DNA of 64,000 nucleotides from Zingiber officinale. Taxonomy: Eukaryota; Streptophyta; Magnoliopsida; Zingiberales; Zingiberaceae. Below are positions 22,124 to 32,200 of this stretch, one piece after another; the stretch's first letter is position 1, and every line of letters begins with the position of its first letter. The notes under the pieces are model-generated. The model saw nothing but the letters and a program-made list of their open reading frames with translations. It did no database searches and was not told the origin of the DNA. Where the stretch lies: positions 108,044,436 to 108,108,435 of the forward strand of contig NC_056001.1 of assembly GCF_018446385.1 (NCBI RefSeq). Direction: 5' to 3'. Made by a program: the position numbers and the translations under genes.

Positions 22124-23214
22124 ACCAATGTTATGTGCTATCTTAACACTTGACCTCCTTTTGGTCTTGGAAAAGATTTTTATGTTTTCAAAGAGTAACT
22201 CCCCCTAAAAATATGGTCAAACTTCTATCATTGCACCAACAATGACTTGAGATTCTTAAATAATTAGGAAAACCAAAACTCGAAGTTTTGAGGTTCAAGA
22301 TTCAATAATGAAACTAAATCTCAACCGAAACTTCACTTTGGTTTTTCTTAACCAATCCATACTTGTTTTCATCATGAAAACTCATGTAGACATTATTTAG
22401 GGTATACTTTATCAGGGAAAAATAGTTTTCTATAAAAACACTTCCTATTTTCAAAGATTGACACAAATTTGAAAACTTCAATGTTTTCTCCTAATTTGTG
22501 TCTAACTTTTCAATGATGATTACTATCAAAAGATAGTCTTCATCAAGGGTTTTCAAAAGTATTTTGAAATCATTTTCAAAACCAATATTCAACCACGTTC
22601 TTTGGGCTCAATGCACATGACTTGTACATTAGCTTTTCCAATTATTGGAAGACACATAACTATATGTTTTGATGAACCTAAAACTCAACAAGATGCACTA
22701 GATCAACATCTTGAGTTTTGTTCACCATCTTAACATCTCACTTGTATCTAACGTGTATTAAAACACATACAAGTCACCTTATAGTTCTTTGTGAGATGTA
22801 TATTTGGTCTTGCCCTAAACTAAGGGATCATGCATCTCTATCTAGGCATTGTAAAAATCATGATCATCCATCTAGGATGTCACTTGATATGATCCCTCTT
22901 GTTGGGACACTTCCATACATAATAAATGCCTTTTGTCCTTAATTACAAAGAAATTGACATACTGCATGATGATTAATGGCATACATTAAAATAAGTAATT
23001 TTCAAAAGCAAAGCATGTTATAGCTACATGATGTATGTATGACATGACATGGTATTTTTATATTTTTCATAATAAAATGTGAATGCTAAATATGATGTCA
23101 TGGCATATGATGGGCAAACAATCATGGCAAGTTAGCATAAATAAAATTTACCTAGATTACCTATCTAAGTATTCTTAACCCTTGCTAACTCAAAATTTAA
23201 CCCTAGATTGCCTA

Positions 23215-23955
23215 ATTTCATCAAGAAAATGTCAAACCCCAACTTGACATTTCTTTAATTTTTTTCTAAATTTGTGTCATTTTAAATTAAACAAATTCCT
23301 CAAAGTATGGCACATTTTACTCTTTCCAAAAGTAAATGAAATCAAATTAAGACTTAGATTTGTCTTTAACCTTCTAAGAAAATGTCAAAACCCCAACTTG
23401 GCATTTCTTATCCTTTTCTAAATGTGTCAATTTAAATTAAGTTCAAAACCTCAAAGTTTGACACATTTTACTCTTCCAAAGAGTAAACATCTTACATTAG
23501 GACCTAGATTTTCCTTTAATTACCCTAAAAAGATACCAAACCCCCAATTTGGTATTTATTATGTTTTTCCACATTGTGCCAATGTAATTCAAACATAATT
23601 CCTTAAGATTTGACACATGTTACTCTTTCCAAGAGTGACAATTTGGATTAAGGTTTACATTTCCCTTAATTCCATAAGAAAATGCCGAATTCCAAATTTG
23701 GCATTACTTTTGCTTCTCTCTAGTATGTCAATTTAAATTATATTTAACTCCTCAAATTTTGACACATTTTGCTCTTCAAGGCTTTAATCACATTTGATTA
23801 AAGCATGAGTTTTCTCTTAATTCCTTAAGAAAGTATCAAAATTCTAACTTAATTTTTCTTATACTTTTCTTAAGTGTGCCAAGTTAGATTAAATTCAACC
23901 CTTCAAATTTTGGCACATATATTACTCTTTCAAAGAGTAACCCTACAATCCTTTT
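23215..23955. repeat. Five diverged tandem repeats of about 150 bp
   Basis: Five successive units each carry AAGAAAATGTCAAA.CCCAA, TTGGCATTTCTTAT, a (T)GTGTCAATTTAAATTAA block, TTTGACACATTTTACTCTT and a CTTTAATTCC end. They start near 23220, 23378, 23525, 23680 and 23830. Units are clearly related but much mutated, so the array is old. It lies in the non-coding interior of the gag-only element. Confidence 0.8.
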
Positions 23956-24211
23956 CATTTTCAAAGATTAACAATAACCTTGAAAATGCTCTCATGTGTC
24001 AACTTTAACAAGTTTGGGTTAACTACCCTTCCAATTGGAGTTAACACTCTCTAAACCTATCTAGGGTGTAGAGAATATGCTTCTAGGAACCCACAACCTA
24101 TTGGTGCTCCTTGGATGCTCTAGGTACTCACTAGGGATGACTTCCCTAGATACCTTCCTAAGGACCTTTCTAGGCTTCTTAGAAGCCTTGGTCACCTCTA
24201 CTAGGTCACTT

Positions 24212-25925
24212 CTAGGAAATAACTTCCTTTGTAACCTTCTTTGTGACTTTATTAGGCCTTTTTAGAGTCTTAGTCACCTTTACTAGATCAACTTTAGGGA
24301 TAACCTCCCTTGCGACCTTCTTTGTGACTTTGCTAGACTTCTTAGAACTCTTAGTCACATTTGTCTTGTCAAAAGTACTCTTAGGGATTCCTTCCCTAAT
24401 ATCTTTGACTTGACCTCTACACCTAGGGTTGGCCCCATAGCTATATGGAACCCTATGAAAGGAAGTCACATCCTCCTTGTCTTTAGGTTTGTATCCCAAA
24501 CCCCTATCGCCATTGGATGGCTCTTGTCTAGCTTTTCCTAGGTTATGCTCATTTTGACCCCTAAGCATGTTTTCCATTCTTGCTAAGGTCCTTTCTAAAT
24601 TATCAAGTCTTGTCCTCAAGACTTGATTTTCACTCCATAAATCCCTAGATTTTGGTTTTTCATTTAATCTTTGAGCATTTCTATTTTTAGGCTTATATCT
24701 AAAATCCTTGGTGTTATTGCCTAAGTTGTTATTTACCTTCCTAACCTTAGGTGTGGTAAATCTAGCATGAGGAGGAATATATTTATCCTTAAGGTTATCA
24801 TGCCTCCTATTCTCATGATAAATAGCATTAAGATGATAAGAGTTATTTCTAGCATGCTTTTTATCATGTGTCAACGGAATGGATTCATTAAATGATACCT
24901 TGGTTTTTACCTTGGAAGCTCCCTTCTTCTCCCACTTCTTCAAGTGCGCCAATTTCTTGAGCTCTCCTCTCCTTGGGCACTTTGTGTGGTAGTGACCCCA
25001 CTCACCACATGTAAAGCACCTAATGTGCTTCTTCTCCTTCTTCTTCTTCCTACAACTCACATTAGTTTCTAAATTAACTTTAGTGAGTTTAGGGTTTATC
25101 TTCTTTACCTTCTTGAGCGAAGGACACCTACTCTTGTAGTGCCCCATCTTACCACACTCAAAACATTTAATGTGGTCCTTTGTGCTCTTCTTGGTAGTTG
25201 AGGTAGAGGGTTGAGCTTCCAAGATCTCCTCTTCCTCGAATTTCTCTTCTTCCTCTTCACTTGAAGATGTGGACTCTTCCTCTTCACTTGAAGATGTGGA
25301 CTCTTCCTCTTCTTCATCTCTTGAGGATGTGGAAGATCTCTCCTCTTCCACCTCTTCCTTCTCTTTCTCTTCCTCCTCTTCCTTTTCCTCCTCGAATGTT
25401 GACCTCTTGTCAACATTGGATTGACCCTTCTCTTCTTGGACCAATGAGTCATTCTCCTTGGGCTCTTCCACTCCTTGGATTTTTATAGGGTCTTCATGAT
25501 AGGCAATGATCTTTTTCCAAAGATCACTTGCATTTGTGGTTTCACCTACACTCAAAAAAATATTAGAAGGTAGTAAATTATGCAAAATTCTCGTTACCTC
25601 CTTGTCCGCATCTGATTGCTCTCGTTGCTCTTCGGTCCAATGCCGAGGTCAGAGGCATTTACCCTTCTTGTCCGTAGGCACTTCAAATGGGTCACTCAAG
25701 ACAAGCCATTAATTCCAATCCATTTGGAACCATGTCTCCAACCGCTTCCTCCAATAATTGAAGTCTTCTTTGTCGTACGGAGGTGGAATTCGGATATCCC
25801 ATCCGAGCGGTCCTTCGGATCATTTGGAACCATGTCTCCAACCGCTTCCTCCAATAATTGAAGTCTTCTTTGTCGTACGGAGGTGGAATTCGGATATCCC
25901 ATCCGAGCGGTCCTTCGGACTCCAT
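24212..25925 (-). pseudogene. Gag of the non-autonomous element, two zinc knuckles
   Basis: The N-terminal part (25925-25690) has the copia-Gag-like start PPYDKEDFNYWRKRLETW, but a 100-bp tandem duplication shifts its frame. The main open frame 25585-24212 (457 codons) has a very acidic Glu/Ser block with repeated STSSSEEE words. Two CCHC knuckles follow, CFECGKMGHYKSRC and CFTCGEWGHYHTKC, then a Lys-rich tail. Gag binds element RNA and builds the particle. Zinc knuckles plus acidic and basic tracts fit an RNA-binding role. No pol is attached. Confidence 0.8.
25721..25920. repeat. 100-bp tandem duplication in gag
   Basis: Two adjacent 100-bp copies starting CATTTGGAACCATGTCTCC (25721 and 25821), nearly identical. 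Because 100 is not a multiple of three, the duplication shifts the Gag reading frame. Confidence 0.92.
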
Positions 25926-25983
25926 CTTCTTCTTCCTCTAGCTTCTTGCTCTCTTGGTGGTTAGTCCGTAGAAGAGCGACCTC

Positions 25984-25997
25984 GCTCTAATACCGCT
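25984..25997 (-). promoter_or_regulatory. Primer-binding site of the gag-only element (tRNA-Met type)
   Basis: The minus strand reads CGGTATTAGAGC just after the LTR end. This matches the initiator-Met primer site TGGTATCAGAGC at 10 of 12 positions and is the usual site in copia elements. Confidence 0.65.
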
Positions 25998-27005
25998 TGT
26001 TGGGACCTTGACGCCCGCTAGAGGGGGGTGAATAACGTCTCACCCAAATCGATCGCTTCCTATAATATTAGTGCACAACGAAAATACAAAAACAAATACT
26101 AACAAGAGAAAGCAAACCTAACACGTTGATTTAGCGTGGTTCGGAGATAAATCTCCTATTCCACGGCTGTCCGTAAGGTGGACGATCTCGATCATTCGGT
26201 GGATGACTCCCCGGAAAACCTCCGGCTAGCTCAAGCTTCTTGTCGGTGGAGAAATCTCTCCACAAACACTTGAATACAAGCACACTGATCACACGAAGGT
26301 TTGGGAGACTCTAATGGGCTTTAACCAAGTCTATTTCATCAACCATGACCAAGCACCTCGAGCTCTATTAAATAGAGCTCGAGAGGAAAACACTAAGATG
26401 TTTTCCCACTACCAGTCGACTGGTGTATGCACCAGTCGACTGGTCCTTTAAGTGAAACCGACCGTTACCCAACGTTCGGCTACCAGTCGACTGCTACAGT
26501 GTACCAGTCGACTGCTACAGTGTCTCAACAGTACTGCTGCAGTGTCGCTACAATACTGCTACAGTAAATCCTACAACACATAGAATTTTGCCCTGAGTAC
26601 AATCACTCAGCACTCGTCCTCGCCCGACCAACCTAGACCTAGCTTTCTAGCCTCCTCCATCAGCCTCGCGTCCCTCGGATATCTCCCCATCCTTCACGTC
26701 TTGCCTTCTGGAGCTTCCTTCGGCCTTGTCCATATTGTCGGGTCTTCCTTTACCAAGAGGCTCCTCACCTCCGGAACTTCATCCATTGTCAAGTCACACT
26801 TAGACTTATGTTGCCAAGACTACATGCTTGGACTTACCCTGCCAAGACTCATTCTTGGACTTTCCTCCTTTTCCAAGATCACACTTGGACTTTCCTTGTT
26901 GTACCTGTATCCTACACACTCACAATGCATATCAAATACAACAATAAACCTAACTTAAACATTTGCCCAAACATCAAAACCTAGGGCACCTAGATTGTTC
27001 CAACA
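25998..27005 (-). repeat. 5' LTR of the gag-only element
   Basis: 1008 bp, homologous to 19706-20787, bounded by TGTTGG and CCAACA. The length difference comes mainly from fewer GCTACA-type microsatellite units and indels around the AGTCGACT palindromes. Confidence 0.88.
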
Positions 27006-28047
27006 TTATCTGTATCGGTATGTCACTACTTGTTACCTGTTGCATGCTTGGTTTTGTTTACCTATCTTGCATTCATTACTCTCTTGATTATTTATGTTCA
27101 TAGTGGTAGTGACATACCATGCCTTATGATACACCAGACTAGACATTTACCATATCTGACCCGTGTACCTAGATTTGTTTATTTGATCAATTTATTTTTG
27201 GTACATGTTTTATGGAGCTAGATATGGTCAGGATTTTCATGTTTAGTGTCATGCACCATCTCGCATGATTGCATGCTGAGCGATTGTCGGCTCTATTATT
27301 GTTGAGCACATCGCCAGTTACATGGATCTGCACATACAACCACTCATGGGTTAGTGGTTTTTATTCAGGAGGGTGTGTTGTAGCAGGTTACTCTGTTAGG
27401 CTCCGCTGGTCCGCTAATGGGTAGTGGTAACGCAGCGTGGTAGCCGGCAGGGATCCCTCCTCTGAATTGTCTCAGGGAGATGAGAGCATTGAGCTCCCCC
27501 ACTTATGATTTGAGATAGGAAGATAGGTGTACTTCGACAGCATCCTGTCCACTTGGTCACTCATCAGGAGCAGTGATGACAGAGTCCACAGTTGTCATAG
27601 CCCTACCCACTCGGTCTCACCATGGTGTGTGAGATGGCTGACTAGCGTCAGGGGTGACCAGGATATGTCATTGACATCATATGCATGATTGCATTTATTG
27701 TTTGTGTTTGCTGCACTTTATTTACTGCATATTTGGTGGATGCATATGTTTGACATGCATACAGAGACATGTTACTTTTGATCTGACGACCTTATTATTC
27801 TGATAGGAGGTCTTGGTGAGTACAACTTCTCCTTTTCTTACAGTTTTACATTTTTCATTACTCCAGGAGACTGTACACATATTTATTACTATTAGTTATT
27901 TCTTATTATGCATATCAGCCCAATACCCACTGAGTTGTTGAACTCACACCATTGAATTTACTCTATTTCAGGTTGAGGTCATCAGGAGGTTCGAATCGCT
28001 AGTCCCCACCACTTGTTGCGACGGATTCATATATTTTCGGTTTTTGG

Positions 28048-28579
28048 TAGGGCTGTAAACAAGCTGAGCCGAGCCGAGCTTTGGGGTGTTCAAACTTGTT
28101 TGATAAGGTAACCAAGCCGAGCCGAGCCGAGCTTAAAATGAACCAAGCTTTTGAAATGAGTGTTCAAGCTTGGCTTGATTTATTTTTTATTAGCTTGAGC
28201 TTGTTTAAAGCTTGGCTTGAGCTTGGTTCATTTAGATGTTATCAAGCTCTCAATTCAAGCTTGGCTTGAGCTTGGTTTGTCCTTGGTTCATTTAGATGTT
28301 ATCAAGCTCTCAATTCAAGTTTGTTTGATTGTTTGAAACTTTTAGTTGTTTGATTAATTATTGAGCATATTGAAAAGAGTTATATTAATGAATATGGTTT
28401 GTAAACATTGTTCACGGACATTTTCATGAATGTTGTTTACGAACATTAACGAGTTGAACATATATGTGTTCAAGTTTGTTTGTTTAATTAATCTTATGTA
28501 TATTGAACGAACATAAACAAGCTCTTACCAAGCCGAACACCAAGCTTGTTCATGAACGCTTGGTTCATTTACAACCCTA
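28048..28579. mobile_element. hAT-type MITE
   Basis: 532 bp with terminal inverted repeats TAGGGCTGTAAA and its mirror TTTACAACCCTA, flanked by a perfect 8-bp duplication GTTTTTGG (28040-28047 and 28580-28587). The interior is rich in AAGCTTGGCTTGAGC words and has no coding capacity. An 8-bp duplication and this terminus are typical of hAT elements. It is inserted in the chromovirus LTR. Confidence 0.92.
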
Positions 28580-28888
28580 GTTTTTGGTTTCCTTGTTATA
28601 TATTTTATATATATATGTGATGTATGACTTGTACTCGAGGATTTTTAGCGAGTTTTGGTCTACTATTTATTTTTCCGCTGCGATGGTTTCTCTGTTGTGT
28701 TATGTGTTTTTCGTCGTAGTAGTGGAGTAGGTTGTTTTCAAATAAACTGCGTGGTTGTGTTAGCAAGAGGTTGAGATGATATAAATTGTGTGAATTATTA
28801 TTGTATTTTATATTTATTGTTTCAGCCGTATTGGCCGAAGAGATGTTGTCTAAATTTTTTTTAACAGATATTACCTTGGGACGTGACA

Positions 28889-29266
28889 CCCAGAACTTAT
28901 GATCTTTTGAACCTATTCCTAGAAAAGAAGATGATATATTAGGCTTACATATCTGCAAACTCCTTCGGATGGCCATTTCTTGCGACCACGATCACTGCGA
29001 CGGCTCTATTTTCCGTCCGCTACGTTTCACACGAGAGGCGAGAGGAACGAAAGAAGGGCGTCAGAATGCGGAAAGAAGCGCATGACTGTAACCTGATTTG
29101 CTAGCCTTACGATTTATCGTGGGATCCACTTTCCGACCAATCGGATGTTACTGTACTCTGTTTCCTGGTTGGTGAATAATACGTGAACCTCCAGGTAACC
29201 TAATTGAGGGATCCTTTTATTAAACCGCTTGCGAGGTCGAGGCGCGCGGCGGTGATCGAGCGGAAG
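28889..29266 (+). promoter_or_regulatory. Upstream region of the small membrane-protein gene
   Basis: 378 bp between the chromovirus LTR end and the ATG. It has mixed composition, with a GC-rich leader (GAGGCGCGCGGCGGTGATCG) just before the start. No certain TATA box was seen. The gene's promoter is directly abutted by transposon DNA. Confidence 0.4.
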
Positions 29267-32200
29267 ATGGAAAAGGGTATACCAGGCGGCGGTCAGGGCG
29301 ACGGTCAGGGCGACGTCAAGCAGCTCGCGGATTGCACTGTTGCCAAGTAAGTCATTCCGCTCGTCGATCGAATTCTCCTTCTACGACCGATAATGCTTGA
29401 TATATCCTCTGAAAATCGTTGCGTTTTGTTTGCCATGCCGTCGAAGATTAAAATTTCACCTTTTGATTTGTTTATTTATCTCGTCCTTCTTCCTATCCAG
29501 ATCTTTTGTTTGTCCTTATAAGAACTCTAGCTCGATTGTACATCCTTTTTCATTTGAGTTATGTGATCAATGATATCAGGGCGAGTAAATGCATGAAAGA
29601 GTTCGTGTTCTGTCCTGTGTTTTTGGTTTTTTTTTTTTTACCGAATCGCCATTTGTAACATCTGACCATGTTTGATCTTACTAGTGAAATAAAATTTTTG
29701 TTATCATCCACCGAGCTGAACTCAGTTGTTTTACATAGCCACATTTAGCAAAGAGGAAATGATCCAATTAATCCCATTGTGGAAGTTCCAGTGTTTTCTG
29801 GACAAAGTTGCCTACACTTTCAATTATATCTGTGAATTTTATAGGAGTCGACTATTGCTTGTAAATTTGAAATAAAATATCACATTTTGTTGTTGGTTTA
29901 GGAGAAATACCTCCTTCAAAGTACAATGAATTATCAGAGTTGAGTTCCTTCAAGCAGTGGCTTTCCATTTATTCTTTGCGTACATCATATTGAGAAGCTA
30001 TTGGATTGGTACATTTATAATGATAAAGTAAGAAAACTTATTTTCTTGGCATGCTTAGTTACCTACCTTGCTCAGTTCTTTCTCTTTATAAAGCATGCAA
30101 TTGCAACCTACTAGAGTGATGCTTGTGTGTGCTATACAAACAACAAATGTATTATATTTTTCTGAGTAGAAGTCAAAACACTTTTGGTTTTAAGTTTTGT
30201 CATTTTTGCTTGTTATTCTTTTTTCTATGAATACACTGTCATAGGGGCTTTGGTGTCTTTAGAGGAAACAAATTTGTACAAACTATGTGCATATCTTATT
30301 GTTGTAGAATAGTATAATAAACATTTACGTAAGATCATGTGACCATTATTATGTGCCTATTTTTATGGGGAAAAGTTCTGATTGATGTGCAGCTTATGCC
30401 TATTAATCACCTATTTTGGTCCATATCCATACTATTTGAATGGCCACTTGAGTGTTTTCGGAGAACTATTACTTTTGTGATACCATGTTAGATTTTTGGG
30501 TGTACGTGTGCGCTTTATTCATGAATATCGTTCTACTCTTGGCAAGAATATGGCAACTTTGGGCAGCAATGACTTCAGAACAACATGGCATATGGGTTGC
30601 TCCTGTAAGCACCAGTGCCAATACAAGTAGCATAGAACATGTTCTCTATAAGAAGAAACTCTTGCAAGGAATTCAGGCATAACCTGAACCTTACTCGAGT
30701 CAGTGGGAAAACTAGTTTGTAAACCTTCTAGTTCTTAATTCCAAGTTTGCGTTCTTGCTTTACTTCCGCTACCCTCTTTTGGTATCAGAGCCTTACAAAT
30801 TCTTTTGTTTTGGCGTGTTGGCACTATGCAATTCTGAGAAACGAAAGGATAGATCCTAACTTGGTTAAAACGGCAGGAGGCCTAAGAAAACCAAGGGCAC
30901 ATCTATATGAGATTCTCAGGAAAGGAACTACCCTCGCCAAGGCAACAGGAATCCCTGTAAGTACTGATCCCTTTTATGAGTAATTATATTATTTCAAGAA
31001 ACACTTCATCCTATAGAGAAGCAATTTCTGCAACTGATCCTATAGAATCACCCTCAACTGGTTTCGCTAAACCAAGTGATTACCAGGGTTCTACACCTAG
31101 TATTTCCACAATCATTAAGCAAAACAATACCCAAATCCAGCTACTTGTCCAAATTTCTGAAACACTAAAAGAAATTCAAGCCAGTCTACAAAAACAAAAT
31201 CCAACTCCTTTTCCATCAGACCTGATTACAAAATTGCAAAACCTTACTCTCTCTAAGCCTAAAGAAAAGCCTGGAAAACTGTATGTTTTCAAAGATCCTT
31301 ATAAAATTCTAAAAGAAGAACAAGAAAAATTGAAAGGATCATGGCAACCACAAGGACAGAGTAGCAGCAAATAACCACAACACCACTATTTGAAGATCAA
31401 ATACGAGGTTATCGGCGAAATCAACGGCGATTGTTCAACACACAACAAGCAGCAAGGCGCGTTGGGCAAGCTCTTATTGGTGGTACTTCAACAAGGCATA
31501 CTCTTGAACAACAAATTGAGCCTGAAACTCAATTACAATTATCCATGCAAGAACGAGCTTCCATAGTACCGGCTGAGGTACTTTACCACTCCCGAAGGGA
31601 TGATGCACATCATCGAGTATATGTGCATAGATCTGAAGAAGCAATACTTGTGACTGACAACCATCAAGTGGACAGAAGCTTTATACAAGAAGAAAGCTTC
31701 AATCAACTACGACGAAGTGGGATGCAATATATTCACCTTGGAGTCCTTCAGGTACGCATACAAATATTACACCGTCAACAAGAAGGAACGATGGCACTTG
31801 TTGTCTTTCGAGATAATAGGTGGCAAGGTCATCAGGCAATCATAGCAACAATGGAAGTAGATCTTACCAAAGGAAGCCAAATGATCTACGTGATTCCAGA
31901 AATTATGATGACAATTGGCGATTTCTACCGAAATGTTCAAATATCCATCCTTACAAGAGGATATGAAGCCTGGCAAAATAGCGAAGCTAATTTGCTAATC
32001 ACAAGAGGACTGGTAGGTAGGCTTTCAAATACACCTAATGTTGGTTTTGCTTACGAAGTTCAAGGTGTTGTAGATTATCTTACTTCTCACGGAGTAAAAG
32101 CCTTACCTGGAAGAAGATTTTCAACTCATCGACTGCAAGGTCTAAATTGGACCATTAATCCTACTCAAATTACTATTCCTATGCAACCAGCAGAAGTAAA

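Larger units (their letters stand above)
19706..27005 (-). mobile_element. Gag-only non-autonomous LTR retrotransposon (copia-type primer site)
   Basis: A 7.3-kb element in minus orientation inserted in the chromovirus LTR. Its LTRs begin TGTTGGGAC and end CCAACA. The flanks ATATC (19701-19705) and TTATC (27006-27010) match at 4 of 5 bases, as an aged target duplication would. The primer site and polypurine tract are in place, but only a Gag-like frame is found. No protease, integrase, RT or RNase H motif was seen in 5.2 kb of internal DNA. This matches the class described as terminal-repeat retrotransposons with a GAG domain, which depend on partner elements. Confidence 0.82.
14279..28888 (+). 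mobile_element. Decayed Tekay/Del-like chromovirus (Ty3/gypsy), 5' LTR not found, 3' LTR split by insertions
   Basis: Gag, RNase H, integrase and chromodomain remains follow each other on the plus strand, then a polypurine tract (18154-18164) and a 3' LTR at 18165-28888. The LTR is interrupted by a 7.3-kb element and a 0.5-kb MITE; without them it is about 2.9 kb, which suits Tekay-type elements. Protease and most of the RT are deleted, and the remaining frames are full of stops. No 5' LTR was recognised upstream. Confidence 0.85.
18165..28888 (+). repeat. Chromovirus 3' LTR, interrupted
   Basis: It begins TGTAAAATACC right after the tract GTGGGGGAGAA and ends GGGACGTGACA, so the ends pair as TGT..ACA. 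It has typical Tekay LTR content, such as CCCACTGAGTTGTTGAACTC near 27930. Insertions at 19706-27005 and 28048-28579 split it into three parts. Confidence 0.75.

Noticed and set aside
25105-25488. Basic and Leu/Pro-rich frames over the Glu/Ser tract
   Set aside because: They are shifted or antisense readings of the low-complexity acidic part of gag.
30780-30791. tRNA gene
   Set aside because: Only the 12-base tRNA-Met complement is present. It is a primer-binding site, with no cloverleaf around it.
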